Source: Tolypothrix brevis GSE-NOS-MK-07-07A (GTDB lineage: Bacteria; Cyanobacteriota; Cyanobacteriia; Cyanobacteriales; Nostocaceae). From it: a stretch of DNA of 64,000 nucleotides. Made by a program: the position numbers and the translations under genes. Below, one piece after another: positions 37,418-46,781 of this stretch; position 1 is the first letter of the stretch; each line of letters starts with the position of its first letter. Where the stretch lies: the NCBI GenBank assembly GCA_019358985.1, contig JAHHIJ010000014.1:62001-126000 (forward strand). Reading direction: 5' to 3'. The notes beneath the pieces were generated by a model. It had not been told where the DNA came from and searched no databases. It saw only the letters and a program-made list of their open reading frames with translations.

Positions 37418-38026
37418 TTAACCAATCGGACGATTACCCGGATTGACTGCGTGAATATACTCACTACCAGAATGGGGTCTTCCTCGTTTATAACTAGCTT
37501 CTTCTGGTTTACCCCATCCCAACTGCAAAATTATTTCCAAAAAGTTAGAATTTTCAAACACACACAAACTTGCCCATTCTGTTCTCTGAGCAATTCTTTC
37601 TACATCAGTTTTGATAATTTGTTGGTATTGTTTACTATTATTAAAACTCAAGTACAAATCCATTTTATCTGTTACTTCATCCCAAAAATTCAAAAGTGAA
37701 TTTTTAGTATTTTTTAATACTTCCAAGTCACAGGGTAAAGCAATTAATTGAGTATCTACTTCTGGATATCGCAAAGTTTTACTTTTAATAGTTACCTTGC
37801 GCCAGATGATTCCCGAAACTTGATATTCTTTTTGATAGTCGTGAATAGCGGCTTTAAAATCTTCATATGCAGTGAATTTTTGTAGCCCATCACTTTTGAT
37901 AAACTGGTCAATTAAAGGATTGCCAGATACCGTCACTTCTAACTTTAAACGCTCACCCTTGAGGCAGGCTTGGCGTTCAGAACGTAAAATTTGGATTAGT
38001 TCCTCGGTAGTATAAACCTTTGACAT
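37418..38026 (-). CDS. Conserved hypothetical protein
   Basis: 202 residues, a helical N-terminal region then an alpha/beta domain. The last 25 residues are polar and Gly/Arg/Ser-rich (YKRGRPHSGSEYIHAVNP). No signal or membrane segment. Similar lone proteins are common in cyanobacterial genomes. Function unknown. Confidence 0.7.
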   Translation of the reverse strand: MSKVYTTEELIQILRSERQACLKGERLKLEVTVSGNPLIDQFIKSDGLQKFTAYEDFKAAIHDYQKEYQVSGIIWRKVTIKSKTLRYPEVDTQLIALPCDLEVLKNTKNSLLNFWDEVTDKMDLYLSFNNSKQYQQIIKTDVERIAQRTEWASLCVFENSNFLEIILQLGWGKPEEASYKRGRPHSGSEYIHAVNPGNRPIG

Positions 38027-38043
38027 GAGGGCACACTCTATTA

Positions 38044-38160
38044 GTCATTGGTTGGGCATTGGGCATTGGGCATCGACCAAATTTAAATATACGTTATCCA
38101 GAACCCCTACAAGACGTAGCAGTGCTACGTCTCTACATTCTTTTTTATCAAGAATATTTA
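38044..38160. repeat. STRR heptamers followed by a MITE-related palindrome
   Basis: GGGCATT units, then CAAATTTAAATATACGTTATCC and the AGACGTAGCAGTGCTACGTCT palindrome. Partly matches the MITE family but with a degraded right end. Confidence 0.5.
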
Positions 38161-38243
38161 GATATTATCCCCTGATTTGAATTACTATGTCGTATCTGAT
38201 TTCACAAAAAATTAGGACAGACGAATTAAGTCTGCCCCATAAG

Positions 38244-38834
38244 TTATTCAGTTATTTCACTATTTAACTCATTGAAGGAACGCCGTTTTAACAGCACTGA
38301 TTTATCACGAGGTAATAAATCAAACACTTCGCGCAATTTGTCGTCTATTTCTTCATACGGCACTTGACCGTTTTTATTCAAAACTACATTACCCGACTGG
38401 TTAAACAGAACAACTTGGGGAACAGCACCAGAGTAGTAATAACCTGGTTCTGTAGTATCATAAGTTTCTTTGGGTAAGATAGAATCCACACTTACGGGGA
38501 TAATTTCTGCGGCACGACCATAAAATTCTTGTATTCGTGAAACAATGAGGGCATATTGCTTGCAATCACTGCTGTCCTCCACATAAAACGCTAATACTGC
38601 GGGTTTATGTTGTGCTAAGGTTTGTGCGAGAGTCTGTGCGGGAGGAACCAGCGAACCATTGCCAGCATAGACGACAAAAATATTGCCATCATACGTATCA
38701 GTATTGAGACCGGCGAATGCTGGCTGAATCCCAGTGATGAACAGGCAAGCTATTATCAAGAGGCATTTAGAGAAAAAAGGCCACCAGGAAAAAATAATTT
38801 TGGGTGAAAAATTTAACTTTATACCAGTCATCAA
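38244..38834 (-). CDS. Thylakoid thioredoxin-like protein (photosystem I accumulation factor family)
   Basis: 196 residues (short N-terminal extension). A Sec-type signal or anchor (about 20-40, CLLIIACLFITGIQPAFA) is followed by a thioredoxin-fold domain with VVYAGNGSLVPPAQ, KPAVLAFYVEDSSDC and PQVVLFNQSG. No CxxC redox motif: the positions are replaced by SSDC/K. Such lumenal-side thioredoxin-like proteins are linked to photosystem I build-up in cyanobacteria; the specific assignment is from recall. Start Met could be the second codon. Confidence 0.75.
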   Translation of the reverse strand: MMTGIKLNFSPKIIFSWWPFFSKCLLIIACLFITGIQPAFAGLNTDTYDGNIFVVYAGNGSLVPPAQTLAQTLAQHKPAVLAFYVEDSSDCKQYALIVSRIQEFYGRAAEIIPVSVDSILPKETYDTTEPGYYYSGAVPQVVLFNQSGNVVLNKNGQVPYEEIDDKLREVFDLLPRDKSVLLKRRSFNELNSEITE

Positions 38835-38956
38835 AAGAAACCTTTTAACCTCAATTTTGTTTGGCTATTGCGTGAGTTTGTACTGAAAAAAGCGAATTAA
38901 GCCGGATATATAATTACGCCTAAGTACCAAGTTTTAAGATAACGTAGGATACTAAT

Positions 38957-40294
38957 GTGGAAAAATTTAAATTTATAGATAGACTGAGACTAGCTTTTGC
39001 AGTGTCGGTGGCAAAAAGTGTAACTTTTGGAGTGCGATCGCTTCGGCTGGGTGCTGCTAGTGTATTACCAGGCTCAATTGCTCGTCGCATCGAACCTCAA
39101 TTATTGCAGTTATTGAGTCAACAAGTCAAAAACGGCGTAATTTTGATTGCTGGTACTAACGGTAAAACTACAACAGCGCTATTTTTATGTGAGATATTAC
39201 AACGCAAAGGCTACCGCGTAGCGCATAATTCTACAGGTGCAAATCTGGAAAATGGCTTAATGACCGCGTTGATGGAAAACTCCAACTTGCTAGGCACTCT
39301 GGATGTTGATTACGCCATTTTAGAAGTGGATGAGAATATTGTGCCTCTGGTTTTGGCGCCAATTAAACCAAAGCTGATTCTTTGTTTAAATTTGTTTCGC
39401 GACCAACTTGACAGATATGGAGAAGTTGATACTATTAGTAAGCGTTGGACAAAGGCGATCGCTACTTTACCTTCTCAAACTCTCGTTGTCGCCAACGCTG
39501 ACGATCCCACAATCTGTTATCTTGGTCAACAATTATCTCAGCAGAAAGTCTCATTCTTCGGTTTGAATGAACCAGAAAACTATCTAGAAGCAATTCCCCA
39601 CGCTGTTGATTCTATTTATTGTCCCAAATGCGGACACGCTTTAGACTACAAAGGAGTTTATTTATCCCATATGGGTGAGTATTCCTGTCCTAGTTGCGGC
39701 TTTAGTAGAAGTCAACCAACTCTTGATAGCAGCGAATGGCAGCAAATTCTCGTTGGGTTGTACAACAAATATAATACTCTAGCTGCGGCAACTGCGGCGA
39801 AAGAATTGGGGGTTGATGAAGCTACTATCCGCGAGACAATTCCTAACTTTCAAGCTGCTTTTGGTCGGGCTGAAGAATTAAAAATTAATGGCAAAAATGT
39901 CAGAATTCTGTTATCAAAAAATCCTGTAGGCACAAATGAAACTATTCGCGTAGTAACTCAAAGCAGTGATACAACAACTTTGCTAGTGTTGAATGATAAA
40001 AGTCAAGATGGCGAAGATGTTTCTTGGATTTGGGATGTTGATACAGAGAAATTGGTAGAACGTGGAGGTACTTTGGTAGTTAGTGGCGATCGCGCTTATG
40101 ATATGGCATTACGTCTTCGCTACAGTGAATCTTCTCCCCAAACCAATTTTAATCTAATTGTGGAAGAAAATTTGCGTCAAGCTATCAATACTGCTTTAGA
40201 ACGCACGCCAATTAACGAAACTTTACATATTTTACCTACTTATACAGCCATGTTAGATGTGCGAGAAGCGCTGACGGGTAGGAAAATTCGATAA
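38957..40294 (+). CDS. murT: MurT: Mur-ligase-like subunit of lipid II isoglutaminyl synthase
   Basis: Together with GatD amidates the glutamate of lipid II. 445 residues starting at GTG (the ATG two bases upstream is out of frame). The ATP-binding P-loop AGTNGKTT is at 65-72; a Cys4 zinc ribbon (CPKCGHALDY ... CPSCGFS, about 217-245) and a C-terminal DUF1727 domain define MurT rather than a MurC-F ligase. Normally next to gatD; here gatD is 1.1 kb away across a minus-strand gene. Confidence 0.93.
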   Translation: MEKFKFIDRLRLAFAVSVAKSVTFGVRSLRLGAASVLPGSIARRIEPQLLQLLSQQVKNGVILIAGTNGKTTTALFLCEILQRKGYRVAHNSTGANLENGLMTALMENSNLLGTLDVDYAILEVDENIVPLVLAPIKPKLILCLNLFRDQLDRYGEVDTISKRWTKAIATLPSQTLVVANADDPTICYLGQQLSQQKVSFFGLNEPENYLEAIPHAVDSIYCPKCGHALDYKGVYLSHMGEYSCPSCGFSRSQPTLDSSEWQQILVGLYNKYNTLAAATAAKELGVDEATIRETIPNFQAAFGRAEELKINGKNVRILLSKNPVGTNETIRVVTQSSDTTTLLVLNDKSQDGEDVSWIWDVDTEKLVERGGTLVVSGDRAYDMALRLRYSESSPQTNFNLIVEENLRQAINTALERTPINETLHILPTYTAMLDVREALTGRKIR

Positions 40295-40299
40295 TTTGG

Positions 40300-40515
40300 G
40301 AGTTGATAGTTGATGGTTGATGGTTGATATAGCAATCCTAGATGATTCATGAAAAATAAAAACCCGCTCACAGACGTAGCATTGCTACGTCTCTACAAGG
40401 AGAGGGGTTTTCACGCTATTATTTAGGATTGCCATAGTCGTTAGTTGATAACTATTGACTATTGACTATTGACTATTGACCATTGACCATTGACTATTGA
40501 CCATTGACTATCAAT
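40300..40515. repeat. STRR heptamers and a terminator-like palindrome
   Basis: GTTGATG units, a CAGACGTAGCATTGCTACGTCT palindrome followed by CTACAAGG, then a longer run of ATTGACT/ATTGACC heptamers (40444-40511, about nine units). Typical repeat-filled gap between genes. Confidence 0.8.
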
Positions 40516-40916
40516 TATTGCAACTTCACAGCTGCACGTTGTAAGGGTAGAACTTCTTCCAAAGTTAATTCGTGGTCGGTTGTCAAGTGACTGTTACAAC
40601 AAATCGTGCTGAAAAATATTTGCTGACCAACAACTTGTGAAAAATGCTTTTCTAGTAGTAAACGTGATGTAATATCTCCTAATAAGTCGGAAAGGTCTTT
40701 TGTGAGTTGGTCTCTATCATCACGGTGAACCATTCTAAATTTGAAGGGTTTTTCACCTACCAAATTTCTAATATCAGAATCAAACTTGTCTTCTTTGCCT
40801 TGAACATACGCAAAAGATACTTCCTCTAAAAATTTCCAAGCTTCGGGAAATATCTCGCTAATTTTTTCGAGATGGTTCTCAGTTTGGTAGACCAAAGTAG
40901 CCGTTTTACAATCCAT
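40515..40916 (-). CDS. Hypothetical protein between murT and gatD
   Basis: 133 residues, Glu/Asp/Leu-rich. It starts MDCKTATLVYQTENHLEKIS; the end reads LTLEEVLPLQRAAVKLQ. No membrane segment or known motif. Its strand is opposite to murT and gatD, so it is an insertion into the usual pair. Likely a stand-alone cyanobacterial protein of unknown role. Confidence 0.65.
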   Translation of the reverse strand: MDCKTATLVYQTENHLEKISEIFPEAWKFLEEVSFAYVQGKEDKFDSDIRNLVGEKPFKFRMVHRDDRDQLTKDLSDLLGDITSRLLLEKHFSQVVGQQIFFSTICCNSHLTTDHELTLEEVLPLQRAAVKLQ

Positions 40917-41416
40917 ATGGTAATTTGTCAGGTGTTGAAATCAACAAGGATGCACCCTGTAATATTACGGCTTAATACCAAGAAATATAACAATAATGTC
41001 ATATATTTTCAAATTTAAAAACGACACTCTGTCAAACTAGAAAAACTGTGACTTCAAATACAAAAATAAATTAGAAAGTAAGTATTTTAAATGAGAATTT
41101 ATTCAGAATTGGAGAATGAAGAATCAGAAAATTTTGATTAAAATAACTCGAATTTTGGGCAATTTTCTTCTTTAGTACCCAATCCCTAGTCCTCAGTCCC
41201 GAATCCCCTTTATTAACGAACAGTTCAATCAAGGTAAGATTTACACCAACCGGTTTGACATGTTGATGACATTTTTTTGTAGCAAATACACCATTGAGGA
41301 CAAATTCAGGATATGCTTACCCAAACCGAAATTACTTCATTATCTCTAAATATGCACGGATTAGCCGACCAAAGTTAGAAAAACAAAGTTATAAATTATT
41401 AATTAAGAGAGGATTT
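40917..41416. other. Gap before gatD
   Basis: About 500 bases, AT-rich. It holds a CCCAATCCCTAGTCCTCAGT repeat around 41180 of the type seen near 25540. An in-frame upstream extension of gatD runs through part of it but has no homology. Probable promoter region; no gene. Confidence 0.45.
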
Positions 41417-42226
41417 ATGAGTTTTGAATTAACAATAGGTTGGTTATATCCAACGTTGATGAGTACTTATGGCGATCGCGGTAATGTTATCACCATACAA
41501 CGCCGCGCACAATGGCGGGGATATAATGTGAGGGTCTTACCCCTGGATCAAAACGCTACTGGGGATGATATAAAGTCTGTAGATTTGATTGTTGGTGGTG
41601 GCGCACAAGACCGTCAGCAAGAAATTGTTATGCGCGATTTGCAAGGTGCGAAAGCGGAAGCAATGCGGGATAAAATTGAAAATGGTACTCCGGGAGTCTT
41701 TACTTGTGGTTCACCGCAATTACTGGGACATTATTATGAACCAGGTTTAGGACAGCGGATTGAAGGTTTGGGAATACTTGATTTAGTCTCGGTGCATCCT
41801 GGTGAAAATACTAAGCGCTGTATTGGTAACTTGGTGATTGAAGTTACAGCCACTCGTTTAGCGCGAGATTTGGAGGAGATGACGGGTAGTAAAGCGTATT
41901 TAGTTGGCTTTGAAAATCACGGTGGACGCACCAAGTTGGGGAAAGTAGAAGCTTTGGGTAAAGTAGTGTACGGTTTAGGTAATAATGGTGAAGATGGGAC
42001 AGAAGGAGCATTTTATCAGAATGCGATCGCTACTTATTCTCACGGTCCCTTGTTACCAAAAAATCCCTTTGTCGCAGATTGGTTAATTCAAACAGCACTG
42101 CGGCTAAAATATCAACAACCCATTTCCTTGAAGCCTTTAGATGATACTTTGGCAATGCAAGCGCGTGAAGCAATGTTTAAGCGATTGAAAGTCAATCCAC
42201 CATCTGCTGTTACGGCACATATGTAA
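41417..42226 (+). CDS. gatD: GatD: glutamine amidotransferase subunit of lipid II isoglutaminyl synthase
   Basis: Hydrolyses glutamine and passes ammonia to MurT for lipid II amidation. 269 residues from the ATG preceded by GAGAGGA. Class I amidotransferase fold: GDRGNVITI, IVGGGAQDRQ, nucleophile Cys97 (VFTCGSPQLLGHYY) and the His loop in ATYSHGPLLPKNP. The partner murT lies upstream on the same strand. Confidence 0.92.
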   Translation: MSFELTIGWLYPTLMSTYGDRGNVITIQRRAQWRGYNVRVLPLDQNATGDDIKSVDLIVGGGAQDRQQEIVMRDLQGAKAEAMRDKIENGTPGVFTCGSPQLLGHYYEPGLGQRIEGLGILDLVSVHPGENTKRCIGNLVIEVTATRLARDLEEMTGSKAYLVGFENHGGRTKLGKVEALGKVVYGLGNNGEDGTEGAFYQNAIATYSHGPLLPKNPFVADWLIQTALRLKYQQPISLKPLDDTLAMQAREAMFKRLKVNPPSAVTAHM

Positions 42227-42339
42227 CATTATTTTGAGATACTGAAGCTATTTTTTAATAACTCTGCGATCCTCCTCAGTGTTATGGGCGATCGCTCAAA
42301 TAACTCATTCGACTAAAGTGTTAACATCCAGATGGAGTA

Positions 42340-42594
42340 ATGACTGTGGCAAAGCCTCAAGCCAAACCAAAGCGCAAAGTACTATTGTACCCTGGCGAAG
42401 ACGGTTATTTTGTTGTCGAAGTGCCGAGTTTACCGGGTTGCATTAGCCAGGGAAAAACTCGTGAAGAGGCTTTGGCAAACATCTCTGAAGCGATTACTCT
42501 TTACATTGAAGTTCTTCAAGATCGAGGTGAACCCGTACCTGACGACACAGTTGAAGTCGTAGACCTAAATTTTCACCAAAGAGCGAACGCTTAA
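42340..42594 (+). CDS. HicB-family antitoxin-like protein (orphan)
   Basis: 84 residues, the usual HicB core: YPGEDGYFVVEVPSLPGCIS, GKTREEALANISEAITLYIE. No HicA toxin gene is adjacent, so it may act alone or be a leftover. Its 3' end overlaps the convergent DUF4926-like gene by 30 bases. Confidence 0.85.
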   Translation: MTVAKPQAKPKRKVLLYPGEDGYFVVEVPSLPGCISQGKTREEALANISEAITLYIEVLQDRGEPVPDDTVEVVDLNFHQRANA

Positions 42595-42810
42595 AATTTC
42601 ATGATTTTTCAGTGGCTTAATATCAGTTATGGGAACGATGACAACAGCTATTGATTTACCAGTAGCACTAAATACTTCTAGAACACATCCTTGTTCGCCA
42701 TTGCTAGGATGAGGGACAAAATCAATTAAAGTTGCCACATCACCTTTTTTTAATTGATATTCGTTTAAGTCACGATTTAAAGCGACACGCTCGTATAGTT
42801 CAAAGTTCAT
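42565..42810 (-). CDS. DUF4926-like small protein
   Basis: 81 residues from MNFELYERVALNRDLNEYQL, the typical opening, with KKGDVATLIDF and EVFSATGKSIAVV. In cyanobacteria these occur next to DUF6883-type genes, as here: the 11-base overlap with the upstream gene suggests a joint transcript and a toxin-antitoxin-like pair. That role is inferred. It converges with and overlaps the HicB gene. Confidence 0.75.
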   Translation of the reverse strand: MNFELYERVALNRDLNEYQLKKGDVATLIDFVPHPSNGEQGCVLEVFSATGKSIAVVIVPITDIKPLKNHEILSVRSLVKI

Positions 42811-43141
42811 CTGAAGACTCCTTGTTAGGTTTGAGGGTGATAAACTGAAACTTGCCGTCAACAGCCCTTTGCAGCCAAACTGTAATCACTGCTAAGTTTC
42901 GCTGGTTTAAGCCGATTAATTCACCAGTGACGCGATAGAACACCCCATATTCATTATCCCTATCTTGTATTGCTGCTGTTGAATCTGCCAGTTGCTGAAT
43001 TGCTGCTTTTAAGAGTTCTGGGTTTTCTTGTGTAAATCCAGCTTGGGCGAGAAATTTTGATTTATCATCTTGTTCTCTTGGTACTAATAAATAGCAGGTG
43101 ATTTTTTCGTCGGCAATAATAGCATCAGGCGGAATTTTCAT
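42800..43141 (-). CDS. DUF6883-like protein
   Basis: 113 residues from MKIPPDAIIADEKITCYLL; a longer frame to 43195 lacks similarity. The family opening KIPPDAI.A.EK...YLL and the interior DRDNEYGVFYRVTGEL are present. Overlaps the DUF4926-like start by 11 bases. A nuclease-type toxin has been proposed for such pairs only by context; unproven. Confidence 0.72.
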   Translation of the reverse strand: MKIPPDAIIADEKITCYLLVPREQDDKSKFLAQAGFTQENPELLKAAIQQLADSTAAIQDRDNEYGVFYRVTGELIGLNQRNLAVITVWLQRAVDGKFQFITLKPNKESSDEL

Positions 43142-43281
43142 ATAACTGTTTCTACGACTTTCCCCGCTTCGTTGCTTCCGCAATAATAGTGACACCGTGA
43201 AATCTACATATTCATCCTTATGGTTAAGCTTTTAGAATTAGAGCGATCGCACTCTACAAAATCTCAGCTTATCAGAAAAAA

Positions 43282-43887
43282 CTACGTTGCATTTACTGAC
43301 TCACTCTCTGCTACCGCTGCAAACTTCACCTTGTTATACACATCTTCGAGAGAAATTTCAAATTGCACAGATGCTAAAGCGATCGCTTCATCTTCAATAT
43401 CATACTCACGAAATGACCAACGCTTATTCCCTGTCTTAGAATACTGTTCTACATAAATTTTAGTTTGGTCAATCAACAAGTATTCTTCAAAGCTAGGTAT
43501 CGTGCGATAAAACTCAAACTTTCCCTGTTTATCATATCCCTGAGTTGATTCTGACAGCACTTCTATAATCACTCTGGGATTTGTAATCATATCTGTACGG
43601 TCATTAAAATACTCTGGTTTTCCCGCTATTATCATTACATCAGGATAAGTGTAAATGCGTCTAGAAGGTATCCACAGACGCACATCACTCATAAAAACTT
43701 CGTAGTCTTGGGTTTTAAAAGCCAAATTTAAATCACTACTGAAGTTCAGTGCGATTCTATTATGGTTGATAGATCCACCCGCCATAGAAATAATTTCACC
43801 ATCGATGTATTCGCTTTTGTAGTCAGCAGCGTCTTCTCGTACTAAATATTCTTCTGGGGAATAGTATTGCTTTTCAGTAACTTGCAT
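43282..43887 (-). CDS. Uma2-family (DUF820) putative nuclease, copy 3
   Basis: 201 residues: YSPEEYLVREDAADYKSEYI, DGEIISMAGGSINHN, IPSRRIYTYPDVMIIAGKP and RVIIEVLSESTQGYDKQGKFEF, all in Uma2 order with the catalytic residues. Close in layout to copy 1 (11092-11661) rather than copy 2. Monocistronic. Confidence 0.88.
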   Translation of the reverse strand: MQVTEKQYYSPEEYLVREDAADYKSEYIDGEIISMAGGSINHNRIALNFSSDLNLAFKTQDYEVFMSDVRLWIPSRRIYTYPDVMIIAGKPEYFNDRTDMITNPRVIIEVLSESTQGYDKQGKFEFYRTIPSFEEYLLIDQTKIYVEQYSKTGNKRWSFREYDIEDEAIALASVQFEISLEDVYNKVKFAAVAESESVNAT

Positions 43888-43959
43888 GATATATAAGCTC
43901 CAAAAGCGTTTATGAAGAAGGGGAAGGATAAAAAGCTATTTGGTTTGGTGGAAAGACCT

Positions 43960-44015
43960 AATTTATCTCTTTCCCTTTCCCCTTTCCCCCTTCCCCTTTC
44001 CCCCTCTTTTTTATT
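43960..44015. repeat. TTTCCCCCTTCCCC pyrimidine tract
   Basis: Long C/T-only run between the Uma2 and hetF genes, of the same class as the 28475-28602 repeat. No gene. Confidence 0.7.
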
Positions 44016-46451
44016 TTACCCTTCACCTTTAGCCTGTAGGAGCGATCGCCAATCTTGGATAGCGCTCTCTGTCCACAGCCAATTATTACCTAATTTATTT
44101 GGTAAAAAATTTACCGGGTCATCTTTTACCACTAATTGTCGCAGTTTGACAGCTTCAGTCAAATATTGCGATCGCTTACTCTCTGGCTGTTGATTTGCAG
44201 ATTTATACAACCCTAAAGCTAATCCGGCATAGGAAGTCAAAGCCTCCGGTGTCGCTACGGGGGGAGTCACTGCTGTTGGGGTATAGCCAGATTTATTTTC
44301 CTGTTTGAGAGCCAAATTCAAGGCTTTGAACCAAGAATCATTAGCCCGATTCATATTACCTTCTGCGTAGTAAGCAAATCCTAAAGCGTTTGTATACAAA
44401 AGCGAGTCTGGTTTGGCTTTCACAGCAGTTTCCCAATAACGGCGGGCATCATCAACGCTGTATGTTTTATCACCAGTTTGCAGAGCTTGCCACGCAACTC
44501 GCCCTTTCAGAAAATTAACAGCTGGATCGTTAGCTTGGGATGACGGAATCAAATTCAGAGCAGCTTGTGCAGCCGGCAATGCATTTCGCGTGGGGCTGAG
44601 TAGTTCTTCCACAGCTTGTAGCCCACCTTGCAAGTCACCCTGAGCCAATTTCTGAGTAGCGGTGGCAGTGACGATTCTCGTCGGAGATGTCTTTAAGTCG
44701 ATTTCTGGGGTATTATTTGGAATTGGTTGGTTTGGAATTTCTGGTAGCTCGGAAAAGTTGGGAAATTGTCGTTGCCATAACGAACTTAAACCGATCGCCA
44801 GAGCGATCGCACCAACTCCGACAACGCTAACAATCGCCCACAATCGCGGTTTTGCCCGACGTTTGGTGCTTGTTTGCACTTTCGGGATAGGTGCTACTTG
44901 CGGGTTATTTGCATTATCCAAATCTCCCCATAGCGAAGTTTCGCTATCCACAGAACTCATGTCTCCTGGAATCAGTCTTCCCAAGATATTATCTTCTTGA
45001 GGCTTTGGTATCAATTCCGCAGTGACATAAGGTTGCTCATTTGCTGCATTTTGATGATCAATTTGCCGAAACAAATCGGAAACGATCGCTGAATCCTCTT
45101 CATAGTTTGAGTCATCATACTCAATTTCATCAACCAAATCACCCCAAGTATCTTCACCTAGCCAGTCCAAGCCAGAAGGGATATCCTCCATTGGTGAAGG
45201 CATTTCCAGATCATTTGCCCCACCAGAATACATGGAAGTTCCCATCAAGCGGGGATTGTACTCACCAAAGGACTCGACATTTTCGCCTAAACTAATTTCC
45301 GGTGTTAAGTTACCATCAAATTTCGGATCGAGATATAAAATCGGTAATGCCCAGTACGTCTGAAGAGAACCATAAGCTGAAATTAAGCCTTGGCGCACTC
45401 GACTGACGCACAAATCTACGGGATATCCCTGACTCAAGTTGCGGTAAAACAATTGTGTCAGTGTCAGCGCTACTTCATCGGGAATGCGTTCTGACATTGC
45501 CAAAACGCTTCTGATACCGCGTTTGACCAAGCTTTCGGCTAAGTTGCGTTCCCCCGTGTCAGCAGCGGGATCGGAGGTAGCAGTGTATGCCCCCAAACAC
45601 GAGTTAAACACTGCCATTTGAATGTTATTGTTAACCAGCAACCCTGCCAAATCGTCGCCACTGAGAGTTTCTGTTAAACCAGTTCTGTTATTTACAAGAT
45701 AAATTTCGCCGCCGTTGGGTCCTAAATTACTATGACCAGAGTAATGCAGAATGTGGTATCGTCCTTGTTCTAAGGCTTGGGTTAATTCTTCTCGTCCTGG
45801 TTGTTCTAACAGGGTAAGTTCGATTTCTGGGAGATAATCGCCAATTTCCGAAAAGCGTGGTGATTGATGGCGAAGTTCAGCTTGCAGCCTGGCTGCCTCT
45901 TCTTTGAGCAAATCCAGACGGACTAAATCTGTGGGAGAAGCGATCGCCATTAAGACTTTGATCCCACCTTCTTCTAAAGGTGTTGGTATATTTGTTGATC
46001 GTAGGCGAGATGGCAGGTGAATTCCGGTTTGAAAGCGAGAAAAAGCAATATAAGGTCCTGTTGCCAAGGGGCGATCGCCTGCGTGCATCACTTCCCAAGG
46101 TAAACGCGCTAATCTGATATCTTTTAGTCCTAACCGTAGGCGCAATACATCTCGCTGATTCTGGGCAATACCCTGGGCTGTAATCCAACTATCTCTGAGA
46201 GTGCCTTTAAACAGTTCTTTATAAAATTGTTGACCCAAAGCCACCAAGTTGACATTAAGAGCGATCGCATCTCCTTGCAACACCGACTTCAACGGATCAT
46301 TCATCAAATGCCCCGCTGCCGCCAACCAATCAGCTACAGGCCAAGTTACTAATTCTTCTGCCAATGGCACCCCAGGCGCGACTTGTTCCGTCCGCACCAA
46401 GTAGCCATTCTGCCCTACTGGGGTTACGGAAATATGAAATTCCTGGGTCAC
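44016..46451 (-). CDS. hetF: HetF: CHAT-domain (caspase-like) regulator of heterocyst formation
   Basis: 811 residues from a GTG start placed after AGGAG. The CHAT domain (about 160-390) has the catalytic His240 (HILHYSGHSN) and Cys285 (VFNSCLGAY). An acidic linker leads to one membrane segment (about 540-563, IVSVVGVGAIALAIGL), then a TPR-like helical C-terminus. HetF is needed for heterocyst formation in Anabaena, where it affects HetR levels and cell division. The identification rests on the domain order and on the NsiR1 array directly upstream, a known neighbourhood of hetF. Expression may be affected by NsiR1 copies transcribed from the opposite strand of its leader. Confidence 0.9.
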   Translation of the reverse strand: MTQEFHISVTPVGQNGYLVRTEQVAPGVPLAEELVTWPVADWLAAAGHLMNDPLKSVLQGDAIALNVNLVALGQQFYKELFKGTLRDSWITAQGIAQNQRDVLRLRLGLKDIRLARLPWEVMHAGDRPLATGPYIAFSRFQTGIHLPSRLRSTNIPTPLEEGGIKVLMAIASPTDLVRLDLLKEEAARLQAELRHQSPRFSEIGDYLPEIELTLLEQPGREELTQALEQGRYHILHYSGHSNLGPNGGEIYLVNNRTGLTETLSGDDLAGLLVNNNIQMAVFNSCLGAYTATSDPAADTGERNLAESLVKRGIRSVLAMSERIPDEVALTLTQLFYRNLSQGYPVDLCVSRVRQGLISAYGSLQTYWALPILYLDPKFDGNLTPEISLGENVESFGEYNPRLMGTSMYSGGANDLEMPSPMEDIPSGLDWLGEDTWGDLVDEIEYDDSNYEEDSAIVSDLFRQIDHQNAANEQPYVTAELIPKPQEDNILGRLIPGDMSSVDSETSLWGDLDNANNPQVAPIPKVQTSTKRRAKPRLWAIVSVVGVGAIALAIGLSSLWQRQFPNFSELPEIPNQPIPNNTPEIDLKTSPTRIVTATATQKLAQGDLQGGLQAVEELLSPTRNALPAAQAALNLIPSSQANDPAVNFLKGRVAWQALQTGDKTYSVDDARRYWETAVKAKPDSLLYTNALGFAYYAEGNMNRANDSWFKALNLALKQENKSGYTPTAVTPPVATPEALTSYAGLALGLYKSANQQPESKRSQYLTEAVKLRQLVVKDDPVNFLPNKLGNNWLWTESAIQDWRSLLQAKGEG

Positions 46452-46527
46452 AACTTCTCCTGTTCGCCTCCTAAATCTGGTTTGAAACGTGGTTCATTTT
46501 CAAATAGATATTTCCCTTGCTCTGATA

Positions 46528-46560
46528 CTTTAGATGCATCTTGACACTTAATGTTTCTGA
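46528..46560 (+). ncRNA. Degenerate NsiR1 remnant (closest to hetF)
   Basis: TTAGATGCATCTTGACAC resembles the sRNA start TAGATGCACCCTGATAAC, but no TCCGGA lies at the fixed distance and no hairpin follows. Probably a decayed copy 77 bases upstream of the hetF start. Confidence 0.4.
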
Positions 46561-46631
46561 TTTGAGTTCTTTTGCGTTGCTCCCTGTTTACAACTTTATC
46601 CGGATTGCAATGATTCCGCCCAGAACACTTT

Positions 46632-46696
46632 ATTGGTAGATGCACCTTGATCTTCAATTCCCCCGGTTGGCTTTACACCCAAGTCGGGGGTTTTTT
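46632..46696 (+). ncRNA. nsiR1: NsiR1 copy 1 (most hetF-proximal intact copy)
   Basis: Promoter hexamer TCCGGA (46599-46604). The region starting ATTGGTAGATGCACC ends in the hairpin CCCCCGGTTGG / CCAAGTCGGGGG plus six T. It lies 181-245 bases upstream of the hetF start on the opposite strand, so it would be antisense to a long hetF 5' leader. Sequence in its middle (TTGATCTTCAATT) has drifted from the others. Confidence 0.85.
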
Positions 46697-46781
46697 ATGT
46701 CTAACCATGAACTCACGTATTTTTAAAAGACTAAATTTAGCCAGATAATGGCATCTAAATTTATCTAATTTACTAAGTATA

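Noticed and set aside
44016-46451. CHAT-protease of an immune (gasdermin-like) system
   Set aside because: No gasdermin or TPR partner gene nearby; domain order and the NsiR1 array point to hetF.
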